Shown here in pieces: positions 16,039 to 25,347 of a stretch of DNA of 64,000 nt. Both the position numbers and the translations under genes were made by a program. Each line of letters opens with the position of its first letter. The stretch's first letter is position 1. The stretch lies in assembly GCA_903919145.1 (NCBI GenBank), contig CAIXGW010000203.1, positions 1-64,000 on the forward strand. The letters run 5' to 3'. Under the pieces are notes generated by a model. The model saw nothing but the letters and a program-made list of their open reading frames with translations, was not told where the DNA came from and ran no database searches. The DNA comes from an uncultured Myxococcales bacterium (GTDB taxonomy: Bacteria; Myxococcota_A; UBA9042).

Positions 16039-19000
16039 ATGGCCTTTTTCAATCTCTTGCTACCTCTGATCGCCGCTTCCATCAGCAGCTCGACAGAAGA
16101 GGGCCGTTCGAAAGTTCTGGGCCAGGGGACCTCTAGCTGGGCGGCCCAAAGCGGCAGGTTGCGTCGCTTGACCCTGATAGGTCTCAGCTTTGCCCTGTTC
16201 AGTCTGGCGGCATGCAGCGAAAACGCCGGGACAGGGGCATCGGCCGACGCCACTGACAGTGCTGCCAACGACGCCGACGACGCCCAAGCTGAAGACGTGG
16301 TCAAGCCGCCAACCCTGAGCGCCTCTATCAAGGTGGTGACATCCACGGGCAATGCTCCTTTGCCAGTTGAAATGACCGTGACTTTTGCCGGAGCTGCCCG
16401 CGAGGACCTGTTTGTCACCTGGGATTTTGGCGACGGGCCGGCGGTGAGCTTTGACCTCTCCAAGCCAGACGAAGCCAACGCCGATGTCCAGAAGCACACC
16501 TATGATTTCAAGGGTGTCTACAACGTCAAGGCCACCGTCGCCTGGCGCAAGAACCCCAAGAACAAGGTCGACGCGACCGCCACCATCACCGTCAAAGATC
16601 CGGTGTCGCTGTCGCTTGGCACCATCGACCTGATTTCGAGCCCCACCATCGGGCTTGGCGGCGACGTGTCCCTGACTTTTGCCATTGAAAACACTGGTGA
16701 AGAGGTGGCGACGCCCTTTGCGGTAGACATCTATCTGTCGGCGACCGACGTGATCGACAGCGGTGCCGTCAAGGTCCACAGCACAGAGATTCCGCAGCTC
16801 GGCTCGGGCAAAGAGACGCCTGCAGTCAAGGCCTTTACCTGGGATCCCAAGACCAACACCGGCTCACCGCTGGCGTTCAAGCTCACCACGCCGATGCCAG
16901 ACGGCCTTTACTTTGTGATCGTCACGGTCGATCAAGCGCATACCCTCAATGAAGTCAACGTCGCCGACAACCTTGGCTACGCCACCACCTTGGTCAAGGT
17001 GGACTCCAAGGTAGCGGCCAAGCCCGACCTCACGGTGACCAAGGCCACCTTTGACACTTCGCTCACCTACTCCTCGGGCGACTCGCTGACCTACGAGCAA
17101 GAAGTGGCCAACAGCGGCGACGGAGAGGCAAAGGCTCACAAGTACGCGGTGTTTCTGTCGGTCGATGCCAAGCTGGACTACGACTTCAGCCTCGGCGACG
17201 TCTGCACGGGCGACGTCTGCACAGAGAACCCCGCCCAGGTAGACAAGATGCTGACCAAGCTCTCTACCTCCAACATCTTGAAGATGGCCCCCAAGACCTC
17301 TTTGCCGCTGTTCCTTTCCGTGGTGATCCCCAGCGTGCCAGACGGCGAGTACTACCTGATCTCCGTCAATGACGTGCTTGGCAGCGTCGCCGAGACCGAC
17401 GAGAGCAACAACCAAGCCGTCTCAGCCCAGAAGGTCACGATCAAAAAGTTCGTCAAGCTGGGCGTAGACCTGGACCTCGTGAGCATGACGGTCAAGCCCA
17501 AGGGCACCTACCTCAACGGCCAGGTCGGCGTGCAGTGGCAAGTCAAGAACAGCGGCAACCAGCCTCTTAGCCAAGCGAGCAAGGCCGGCATCTACTTCTG
17601 CCCCAACAAGGCCTTCAGCAAGGGCACCTGCATTGTCAACCAGACCAACTTCAGCTTGCCCACCCTGGCGGCGGGAGAGAGCAAGTCTGGCACCCAGCTG
17701 GTGACCGTCAGCTCGTCGACGCCGGTACAGAATTGGTTTGTCTACCTGCGGTTGGACCCAGATGACACCGTGGCCGAGCTCAACGAAGGCAACAACGTCG
17801 GCGTGTTTGACAACCTGATTGTGACCGCCCAGCAAAACGTCGATCTGTGGGTCGATGCCATCGGCTTTCACCCAGAGGTCGTAGAAGCCGGCAAGTCGCT
17901 CAAGCTGTCTTATACCGTGCACAACGGCGGGACCACTGGGGCCGGAGCCTCGACCACCTGGCTGGCCCTCACCACCACCGGCCAGTGCGGCGCCAATTTG
18001 GTCAACACCGGCGCCAACATCTTGCTCAAAGAACTGGTCAACGCCGGCGTCGATGCCCTGTCGGACTCGGACCTGGTCGACTCGGTGGTGATTCCTCTAG
18101 GGTTGGATCACGGCGTCAGCAGCTACAAGGTGTGCGTCATCCTTGATGCCAAGAATTCCAACAACAAAGAAACCAACAAGAACAACAATGCAGCGGCCTC
18201 GACCCAGACGTTGACCATCCAGGGCGCCAAGGGCGGTTGCTTTGAAGACAGCGCCGATCAGGGTGGGGCTGGCAACAACACCCTGCAGACCGCGGTGGCG
18301 CTGCCCAATCCCTCCACGTTCTTGGGGTCTTGCGGCAATGACGACTGGTGGACGGTGGATGTGCCCAAAGGCCACAGCTTGTTTGCCACCCTGCAAGCCA
18401 CGCCGCTGCTGTCGCCCGTGCCGATCCCGGCCGACCTCGACGTGGAGATCTGGGCGCCAGACGGCAAGACCTTACTCGACGGCCAGAAGCTGACTTCAGC
18501 CGTCAAAAAGGCGGCGGCTCTGACTGTGCAGACTGGCGGCAAGCACTACGTGAGGGTGCTGCCCAAGTCCAATGGCTCCAAGGCTCAGTATTCGCTGGCA
18601 ACACAGGTGGTTCCGCCGGCCAGCGGCACCGACCTGTTTGCCGGCTCTTTGACGGTGACTCCGGGCTCAACCTTTCCGGGGGCGCTTATCAAGACCAAGC
18701 TCAAGGTCACCAACTTGGGCGACGCGGCGGCCGGTGCGTTTGCAGTGCGCTATTTGCTGAGCAAAGACGGCAAGATCGACGCCGCCGACACCGTGATCAA
18801 AGACGTTGTGCAGGGTCAGGGCGTGGGCGCTGCCGCCTCGCTGGATGCTTCGCAGTCGTTTGTACTGCCTGTGGTGGCCGGCGGTCCCTGGTATGTGCTG
18901 GCCCAGGTGGACGTGTCCGGCACCGTCAGTGAAGTCAATGAGAACAATAACCTAGCCGTATCCAACACCCTCAACCTCAACACTTCGCTGACCTGCCAGC

Positions 19001-21984
19001 CCGACGCCTACGCCGGCAACCACACGCCAGACGATGCCGCGTCGCTGCCGCCCGCCGGCGCCACCCTGCAGGCCCTCAACGTGTGCCCCGGCCTGCCGGA
19101 TTGGTTTGCCATAGAGGTGCCCACCGGCAAGGCGCTGCAGGTCAAGCTCAACTGGAAGTACCTGGCTGGAAAGGGCTTGGTCGGCATCCAAATCATCGAC
19201 AGCAGCAAGACGGGCGTGCTGGCCGGCGTCGCGACGGCGACCAACTCGGTGGCCTCGCTGCCCTACGTGCAAAAGGGCGGTACTTTCTATGTTCACGTCT
19301 ACGTGTTGCCAGAGAGCGCCTCGGCCGTTCCCTACGACTACGACCTGACGGTTAGCGTTGCCGAGCCTGACCCCACCGACGTCTGCCTTGCGGACCCGTA
19401 CGAGTCCAACAATGCGTCAAGCGTGGCGCCGGAAATTGGCTGCGGGCAGGCAACCTTGAGCCTGTGCTTGGGCGACGAAGACTGGTTCAAGCTGCAGCTC
19501 AAGAAAGACGAAGCGATCACCTTTGACTTCAGCCATCCGGGCAACGCTTTTCAGCTCAAGATCTTCCAGAACCCCAACCTGCCAGCCATCAAGACCCAGG
19601 CCGGCAATGGCAAGCTGGCTTTTGCGGCACCGGCCGACGGCAACTACTGGCTGCAGGTCTCGTACAAGAGTCCTGGGCAGAAGCCGCAAAATGGTTTTGG
19701 CTACGACCTCTTTGTTGACGGTGGCAAGGGCGTGGACCTGCTGGCCAAGTTCCAGTCGGTGTTTCCCAGCCAGGTGGTACAGGGCGAAGACGTCTACATG
19801 ACGGTCAAGCTCAGCAATGCCTGCCAGGACAAGGCCGCTGACTTCTGGTACGGCTACTACTTCTCTGCGGACAACAAGCTCGACGACGGCGACCAGCTGA
19901 TGAGCCTCAAGCCCATGCCCGGGCTCGCCGGCAAGACTGCGGTTGATGTTGATGACAAGGCGATTGTGCCCGTTGATGCCAAGCCCGGACCGGCCTACGT
20001 GATTGTCGCCGCCGACGCCACCCAAGCCGTGGCCGAGAGCCAGGAGCTCAACAACACCGACGCGACCGCCATCGAAGTGGTCAAGCTGTGCATCCAAGAT
20101 GCCCTGGAGCCCAACGGCGCCCCCAACTTCGCTTCGCCGCTGCCCATGGGCCGGACCAAGGACCTGTCTCTGTGCCCCTATGAGCTGGATTGGTTTGTGG
20201 TGGACCTCAAGAAGGGCGAAACGCTGACGGTCACCGCAGAATTTGACCATGGCCTGGGCGACCTGGACATCCGCCTCTACAAGGTCAACAAGTTTGCCCA
20301 GCCGGTGGCGGTGTCGGCGACCAAGAAGGCCCCAGAGCAATTCACCTACCTGGCTGACGAGTCGACCAAGTTCTATGTGCGCGTCTCTGGCTTTGCCGGC
20401 GAAAGCAATGCCTACCAGCTGCTGGCGTGCAAGTCGATGACCGGCAAGTGCGTGGAATGTCTGGATGACAGCGTGTGTGGCGCCAAGCAGCAGTGCGACC
20501 CGGCCACCACGGTGTGCGGCCCGCTGCTGTGCACGCCCGACAATACGGCGATGTGCGACGACGCCAACCAGTGCACCGCCGACCTGTGTGTCAACGGCAA
20601 GTGCGCCAGCGGCCTGGGCGCCGGCCTGGCCTGCAGTGACGGCGACGCCTGCACCAGCGGCGAAGCCTGCAATGCCCAGGGCAGCTGCGTCAGCATCGCC
20701 GACACCACCGTGGTCGTGCTACCTAGCTTGGCTACCCAAGTCATCGACCTCGGCATGGACATCACCGCCACCAGTGACGGCGGCTACGTGACGGTCGGGG
20801 CGCGGCAGCTCAATCCAGGCGAGCTTCGCGCTGAGATTCGGCGGTTTGACAGTGCAGGTAACCTCCTGTGGAGCAAGACCTATTCTCCAGGCACTGGCCC
20901 CAGCGTCCTAAACGCCGCGCAAATCCACGGCAGCGACATCGTGGCGGTGGGCACGGCAGAATCTCCTGGCAATGCCCTGGCGACGGCCGCGCTGTATTTG
21001 CGGGTCAAGCTCGGCGATGGAGCGGAAATCGCCAGCAAAGTCATAGAAATAGGCACGGACTCTGCCCGGCTAGATGGCTTGGTGGCCGTCTCGGCTACTG
21101 AAGTGGTCGTGGTTGGGCGCGCCAGCGATCCCGGTGCGTCTGGAAACGGCGCCGACGGCTGGATTGCCCAGCTGGGGCTGGACGGCAGCCCTCAGTGGTC
21201 CAACTTTGTGGGCGGCACCGGCAGCGACGCTCTGGTGGACGTCATCACCAGTGGCAACACGGTGGTCGCGGTGGGCAAAGACGACAACGCCGCCGGCTTG
21301 ATCAAGGGCCTGGTGGTGCGCGTCAGCTTGGCCGACGGCGGTGTGCAAAAGCAGGTGTCTTTGACCAAGGCCACTGGTTCGACAGTGTTTAGCACCGTGG
21401 CGCAGCTGCCGACGGGGCAATTGGTGGTCGGCGGTGGCTGCGACACCGGCCAAGCCGTGGCCAAGACCTACCAAGCCGCTGTCGCGCGGCTGTCGGCGGA
21501 CTTTGCGCTGCAGAGCCTGACGATTTTTGCTGCAGTTACCCCCAAGGCGCCCAAGTTTGCCGGGTTGAAGACCTCGATGATCGAGGCCCTGCGGGTCCGC
21601 CCTGATGGTTCGCTTTTTGCGGTGGGGTCTACGGGCTCTGCGGCCGAGCCCTTGGGCAAGATCGACGGCGCCATGTGGCAGATCGCCAGCGACGACAAGC
21701 TGCTTGGAGCGTGGTACTTCGGCGCCGAGGGCACGGACAGCCTGCGCGGGGTCATTGCCCGCAAGAGTGGCTGGTTGGCCGGCGGGGCCATGGCGGAGCT
21801 GGCTCCCGACTCCGAGTCGCTGCGCGTCCTGCTGTCTTTCCCCAAGCCCGACTGCGACGACTTTGACCCGTGCACGGTGGACCAGTGTACAGCCAGCCAG
21901 GGCTGCATGCACACCTCCTTGGCCGAGGGCGCCACCTGCGGACCCGGCGCGATCTGCAAGTCCGGCAAGTGCCTCTCTCCGTAG
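16039..21984 (+). CDS. Giant multidomain surface lipoprotein (PKD, CARDB and PPC repeats, Cys-rich modules)
   Basis: The protein has 1,981 residues. ATG 16039 has AGGAG at 16026-16030. However, the lipoprotein signal (RLRRLTLIGLSFALFSLAAC, Cys59) starts late, so a TTG at 16159 could be the true start. Visible domains: PKD with WDFGDG (about 90-165); CARDB-like Ig repeats starting near 185, 329, 475, 601, 863 and 1232 (pattern VDL..., then a strand pair ending SN or NTG); and PPC-type jelly-rolls near 767, 1019, 1147 and 1383 (DDWWTVDV, PDWFAIEV, EDWFKLQL, LDWFVVDL). A Cys-rich segment (about 1467-1555), a seven-strand repeat propeller-like region (about 1560-1930) and a final Cys module (DPCTVDQC) complete it. 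It is probably an outer-membrane-anchored adhesin or scaffold. Partners are unknown. Confidence 0.8.
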   Translation: MAFFNLLLPLIAASISSSTEEGRSKVLGQGTSSWAAQSGRLRRLTLIGLSFALFSLAACSENAGTGASADATDSAANDADDAQAEDVVKPPTLSASIKVVTSTGNAPLPVEMTVTFAGAAREDLFVTWDFGDGPAVSFDLSKPDEANADVQKHTYDFKGVYNVKATVAWRKNPKNKVDATATITVKDPVSLSLGTIDLISSPTIGLGGDVSLTFAIENTGEEVATPFAVDIYLSATDVIDSGAVKVHSTEIPQLGSGKETPAVKAFTWDPKTNTGSPLAFKLTTPMPDGLYFVIVTVDQAHTLNEVNVADNLGYATTLVKVDSKVAAKPDLTVTKATFDTSLTYSSGDSLTYEQEVANSGDGEAKAHKYAVFLSVDAKLDYDFSLGDVCTGDVCTENPAQVDKMLTKLSTSNILKMAPKTSLPLFLSVVIPSVPDGEYYLISVNDVLGSVAETDESNNQAVSAQKVTIKKFVKLGVDLDLVSMTVKPKGTYLNGQVGVQWQVKNSGNQPLSQASKAGIYFCPNKAFSKGTCIVNQTNFSLPTLAAGESKSGTQLVTVSSSTPVQNWFVYLRLDPDDTVAELNEGNNVGVFDNLIVTAQQNVDLWVDAIGFHPEVVEAGKSLKLSYTVHNGGTTGAGASTTWLALTTTGQCGANLVNTGANILLKELVNAGVDALSDSDLVDSVVIPLGLDHGVSSYKVCVILDAKNSNNKETNKNNNAAASTQTLTIQGAKGGCFEDSADQGGAGNNTLQTAVALPNPSTFLGSCGNDDWWTVDVPKGHSLFATLQATPLLSPVPIPADLDVEIWAPDGKTLLDGQKLTSAVKKAAALTVQTGGKHYVRVLPKSNGSKAQYSLATQVVPPASGTDLFAGSLTVTPGSTFPGALIKTKLKVTNLGDAAAGAFAVRYLLSKDGKIDAADTVIKDVVQGQGVGAAASLDASQSFVLPVVAGGPWYVLAQVDVSGTVSEVNENNNLAVSNTLNLNTSLTCQPDAYAGNHTPDDAASLPPAGATLQALNVCPGLPDWFAIEVPTGKALQVKLNWKYLAGKGLVGIQIIDSSKTGVLAGVATATNSVASLPYVQKGGTFYVHVYVLPESASAVPYDYDLTVSVAEPDPTDVCLADPYESNNASSVAPEIGCGQATLSLCLGDEDWFKLQLKKDEAITFDFSHPGNAFQLKIFQNPNLPAIKTQAGNGKLAFAAPADGNYWLQVSYKSPGQKPQNGFGYDLFVDGGKGVDLLAKFQSVFPSQVVQGEDVYMTVKLSNACQDKAADFWYGYYFSADNKLDDGDQLMSLKPMPGLAGKTAVDVDDKAIVPVDAKPGPAYVIVAADATQAVAESQELNNTDATAIEVVKLCIQDALEPNGAPNFASPLPMGRTKDLSLCPYELDWFVVDLKKGETLTVTAEFDHGLGDLDIRLYKVNKFAQPVAVSATKKAPEQFTYLADESTKFYVRVSGFAGESNAYQLLACKSMTGKCVECLDDSVCGAKQQCDPATTVCGPLLCTPDNTAMCDDANQCTADLCVNGKCASGLGAGLACSDGDACTSGEACNAQGSCVSIADTTVVVLPSLATQVIDLGMDITATSDGGYVTVGARQLNPGELRAEIRRFDSAGNLLWSKTYSPGTGPSVLNAAQIHGSDIVAVGTAESPGNALATAALYLRVKLGDGAEIASKVIEIGTDSARLDGLVAVSATEVVVVGRASDPGASGNGADGWIAQLGLDGSPQWSNFVGGTGSDALVDVITSGNTVVAVGKDDNAAGLIKGLVVRVSLADGGVQKQVSLTKATGSTVFSTVAQLPTGQLVVGGGCDTGQAVAKTYQAAVARLSADFALQSLTIFAAVTPKAPKFAGLKTSMIEALRVRPDGSLFAVGSTGSAAEPLGKIDGAMWQIASDDKLLGAWYFGAEGTDSLRGVIARKSGWLAGGAMAELAPDSESLRVLLSFPKPDCDDFDPCTVDQCTASQGCMHTSLAEGATCGPGAICKSGKCLSP

Positions 21985-22097
21985 CTGCGCTAGCCTGCGC
22001 CCCCCAATGACCCGCACTCGGCGCTGCACTGCGTCGGTTGCGGCCAGGGGAACGGACCCTGCCGCTTGCGGCGCCGTTCCAGGACAATCCCCACCCC

Positions 22098-24734
22098 ATG
22101 GCTGCTCAACCCAAGAAAAATCCAGCGTGGTCGCGACCGCGCTTGGCGACCCCTGACGTCGACCTGCCCCTGTCGCCCCAGCGCCACACCGAGCTGGCCC
22201 AGCAGGCCGAAGACGCCTACGACCTGGAAGAAGCGCGGCAGCACTGGCTAGGTGCCGCCCGCACCGCGCAGGGCGCCGACGCAGCCGCCGCAGTGACCCG
22301 CTATGCGGCGTTTTTGGTAGAGCGCTATGGCCAATTTGCCGAGGTGGCGCAGTGGCTAGACGATCCGCAGTTCGCTGCACCGGCCGACTGCCGCGGGGCG
22401 GTCGCCGACCTGCCCAAGCTGCTGGCTCGCGCGTCTTCTGAGGCCGGTCATCCGCGGTCTGAGCAGCTGGACGCTGTGGCCGCCGCTGCCGGCGACCCAG
22501 ACGCGGCTGTGCGCGCCGCGCGGCGCCTAATGGCCCGCGGCGACCTCCACCACGCCTTGGCTCTACTAGAGGGCGGAGAAGCGCGCTGGCCGGTGTCCTC
22601 GCCGGCGCGGGCGCTGCTGGCTGAGCTGCGCCAGCAGGCCGCCGAGCGAGCGGCCCAAGCTTTTGCGCCGCTGCACCAAGCGCTGGCGGCAGCAGACCTG
22701 GACGGCGCGCAGGCGCACCTGGAGCAGCTGACTGGCGCTTGGGCCCAGTCGCCCATGCTGGCGGCTGCGCGCGCCAAGCTCTCTCAAGCCCAGCAAAACG
22801 CCAAGGCAGACCAGCTGCGCCACAGCGCCCAGACTGCGCTGCAGCAGGGCGACTGGCCCACCGCCGTGGCGCTGGTCAAGGCCCTTGTAGCCCTTCCCGG
22901 CGCCAGCGACGCAGACCGGGCGTGGCGGCGCTTTGTCGAAGATGCGGCACAAGGGGCGGCGGCGCAGGCCTTGGTCGATGTGGCGGAGCGGCAGCCGGCC
23001 GAGCTGGCCTGGCAGACGCTGGCCCAGCTGGTCGCCCAGTACGGCGCCCGCGGCGACCTGACCGCGGCGCGGCCCGACCACCCTCTGCACCTGGCCTTGA
23101 CGGTCCTGGCCGAGGCCCAGCTGCTGGCCAAGGGCACGCCGCTGACTGCGCGCTTGCCGGCGCTGCCCGCCCTGGCGAACCTGGCTCAGAATCCCCAAGG
23201 CGATCCCGAAGAACTGCGCGACTGGCTCAACAAGCTGCCCGCCGAGTGGCTGGGCGTGACGGCAGCGCAGGCCGCTCGCCAGCGGGTGGACGATCACGAC
23301 GCTGCCCTGCGCGCCACCGAAGAAACGGCCTTTGCCGAGGCCGTGCAGACCATGCTCGACCACCAAGAGCTGGAGGATGCCGCCGCAGCCCTGGCGGAGT
23401 GGAGCCGCCGCGCTGGCGTCGCCACGGCCGTGCTGCAGGGCCTGCGCCGCGACCTGCTCCAGGCCAGACAGCTGCACGAGCAGCGCGCCAAGATGACCAG
23501 CGAATTCAATGCTTCGCTGAGCCGCGGCGCTTGGTTCCACGCCCGCAGCCTGTTGGCGGACCTGACCCACTTGCTGCCCGTGGCGCAGGTAGACGCCCTG
23601 CGGGCTGAGCTGGACGCCGTCTCGGGGCCGGCCCTGCGCGGCGCGCCCATGCCTCCCGGCCTGCAGAAGCTGAGCCCGGGGCCGCTGGCGGCGGCCGTGG
23701 TCGGCGAGCGCTTGCTGGTGGTCCAAGACGGCCTGTGGCTGGCCGTGGTGCTGCCCACCCTGGGCCTGCAGCCCTTTGCGCTGCCCCAGGGCTGGGCGAT
23801 CCGCGCTGAAGCTGCCGTCAAGCTGGCCGAAGTGGCGGGCAAGGTGCGGCTGGTGGGGTTGTGCGCCGATCGCCTGGTGGTGGTAGAGCAAGCGCCCGGT
23901 GAGCCGCCGGTGGTAGAGGCCGCCGTCGAGCTTCGCCAAGCCCTGCGCGGCGACGATCTGCTGTTGGGCGCCAGCCTCGATCCGGCGGCGCCGTCGCTGT
24001 GCCTGCTGTCACGCCACAGCCAGCGGGGCGCTGCGACCACCTGGACGCGGCTGGACAGTCGCAGCCTAGAAGTGCTTTCTCACAAGCGATTTGTTCCAGC
24101 ACTGGCCGGATCTCAGCAGATCGAGCACTGGCCAGGCCGCCATTTGGCGGTCGCCCACAGCCGAGAGCGCCAGGGCGGCCAGGGCTGGGCGCTGGCCATC
24201 CTCGACGACGACGGGCAGGTCCTGCGGCGCTGGCGCGATGCCGATGTCGGCGAGTGGGTGGCAGGGCTGCGCCAGGTGGTGGCCTGGCCAGAGGCTGATC
24301 GGGTCTTTGTCAGCTTCACCTACCATGATCCTTTTGATCCCAACGTGATTCGAGACGAGCCGTCGCTGCTGGTCTTGCGCGCTGACAAGGTGGTGTTCTG
24401 CAGCACGGATCTGCGCCGGCGCTTTTTTCCCACGCAGCCCCTGCAGATCGATCACGCCTGGACTCTGGACCCGGTGGCCGGGCGGCTGTGGTTTGCGGCG
24501 CTGAGCTCAGAAGGCCAGGGGCCGCGAGATGCGCTGCTGCTGGGCGTAGATGCCAAGACTTTGCGGGCCGATCAGCCTGCCGTGCTGCCTGGCGTGGCCC
24601 GGGTGCTCAGCCTGATGCCCGTAGCCGATGGGGTAGTGGCGCTGTGCCAGACCCACGCCAAGGCCTACACTCTGGTGCGCGGCGTGCTGAATCAGGGCGA
24701 TCTGCAGTTGACGACTCACAAGCTCCCGCTGTAA
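22098..24734 (+). CDS. Large orphan protein: helical repeats followed by a beta-propeller-like half
   Basis: The protein has 878 residues. ATG 22098 is chosen because the upstream frame (to 22038) is low complexity; the RBS is weak (AGGA about 13 bases before). There is no signal peptide or membrane helix, so it is probably cytoplasmic. Residues 30-500 are Ala/Leu/Gln-rich helices resembling TPR/SEL1-type solenoids (ARQHWLGAARTAQGADAAAA, DLHHALALLEGGEARWP). Residues 530-878 are beta-rich, with repeated strand patterns (GERLLVVQDGLWLAVVLPT, VRLVGLCADRLVVVEQAP, GRHLAVAHSRERQG) that would form a propeller. No catalytic motif or family was recognised. It lies 113 bp after the giant lipoprotein and 64 bp before a tiny basic gene. 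Confidence 0.65.
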   Translation: MAAQPKKNPAWSRPRLATPDVDLPLSPQRHTELAQQAEDAYDLEEARQHWLGAARTAQGADAAAAVTRYAAFLVERYGQFAEVAQWLDDPQFAAPADCRGAVADLPKLLARASSEAGHPRSEQLDAVAAAAGDPDAAVRAARRLMARGDLHHALALLEGGEARWPVSSPARALLAELRQQAAERAAQAFAPLHQALAAADLDGAQAHLEQLTGAWAQSPMLAAARAKLSQAQQNAKADQLRHSAQTALQQGDWPTAVALVKALVALPGASDADRAWRRFVEDAAQGAAAQALVDVAERQPAELAWQTLAQLVAQYGARGDLTAARPDHPLHLALTVLAEAQLLAKGTPLTARLPALPALANLAQNPQGDPEELRDWLNKLPAEWLGVTAAQAARQRVDDHDAALRATEETAFAEAVQTMLDHQELEDAAAALAEWSRRAGVATAVLQGLRRDLLQARQLHEQRAKMTSEFNASLSRGAWFHARSLLADLTHLLPVAQVDALRAELDAVSGPALRGAPMPPGLQKLSPGPLAAAVVGERLLVVQDGLWLAVVLPTLGLQPFALPQGWAIRAEAAVKLAEVAGKVRLVGLCADRLVVVEQAPGEPPVVEAAVELRQALRGDDLLLGASLDPAAPSLCLLSRHSQRGAATTWTRLDSRSLEVLSHKRFVPALAGSQQIEHWPGRHLAVAHSRERQGGQGWALAILDDDGQVLRRWRDADVGEWVAGLRQVVAWPEADRVFVSFTYHDPFDPNVIRDEPSLLVLRADKVVFCSTDLRRRFFPTQPLQIDHAWTLDPVAGRLWFAALSSEGQGPRDALLLGVDAKTLRADQPAVLPGVARVLSLMPVADGVVALCQTHAKAYTLVRGVLNQGDLQLTTHKLPL

Positions 24735-24798
24735 GTTGCGCGGCCCCGGTGGTTGCGCTTCAGACAACCCCGGCCTTACCAAGAACCCGGAGGAACCC

Positions 24799-24918
24799 AT
24801 GGGAAGCGGAAGCCGCACCCCGAAAATGCGCCGTCTCGACGCGCGCAAGAAGAAGATCGCCCGCACCAAGCGCCTGATTGTCGCCGGCAAAGCGGCAGCC
24901 AAGGCTGAGAAGAAGTAG
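24799..24918 (+). CDS. 39-residue highly basic protein
   Basis: ATG 24799 is preceded by CCGGAGGAACCC, a near-ideal ribosome-binding site with six-base spacing, which is the main reason to call a gene. About 40% of the residues are Lys or Arg, in a central KMRRLDARKKKIARTKR stretch followed by an Ala/Lys tail. There is no Cys, no signal peptide and no membrane segment. Composition resembles small ribosome- or nucleic-acid-binding proteins. It does not match bTHX or the AURKAIP1/COX24-like motif by eye. It sits immediately before the HIT gene, 25 bp apart, on the same strand. Confidence 0.6.
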   Translation: MGSGSRTPKMRRLDARKKKIARTKRLIVAGKAAAKAEKK

Positions 24919-24943
24919 TCCTTCTCGCGCGCGGAGATCCCCG

Positions 24944-25342
24944 TTGAGCGACCAAGACCACTTGACTACCCAGCCCAGCTCGCCAGCGTCGTCCCACGAC
25001 CCGCAGTGCATTTTCTGCAGGATTGCCCGGGGCGATTTTGGCACGGTGTTTTTGCACCAGGACCAAGACGTGGTGGCCTTTGCCGACCTGCACCCGCAGG
25101 CCCCGGTACATGTGCTGGTCATTCCGCGCCGCCACGTCGCCTCGCTGGCTGACACGGCGCCCGCGGACAACGCCTTGCTTGGCCGATTGTTGGCAGCAGT
25201 GCGGTCTGTGGCTGCCCAGCTGGGCGTCGCCGCAACTGGCTACCGCACCGTGCTGAACACCGGCAGCGACGGCGGCCAAAGCGTCCATCACCTCCACGCT
25301 CACTTGTTGGCCGGGCGCTCGCTCGGCTGGCCTCCGGGCTGA
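24944..25342 (+). CDS. HIT (histidine triad) family protein
   Basis: The protein has 132 residues. Start TTG 24944 has GGAG seven bases upstream; the longer frame back to 24878 runs through the previous gene. The core shows CIFCRIARGDF near the N-terminus, VVAFADLHPQAPVHVLVIPR in the centre, and the triad VHHLHAHLL at the end, with the catalytic His in the last half. HIT/HinT enzymes hydrolyse nucleoside phosphoramidates and related substrates in the cytoplasm. The fold is complete, with about 18 disordered residues ahead of the Cys pair. The next gene starts five bases after the stop. Confidence 0.9.
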   Translation: MSDQDHLTTQPSSPASSHDPQCIFCRIARGDFGTVFLHQDQDVVAFADLHPQAPVHVLVIPRRHVASLADTAPADNALLGRLLAAVRSVAAQLGVAATGYRTVLNTGSDGGQSVHHLHAHLLAGRSLGWPPG

Positions 25343-25347
25343 CGGCG

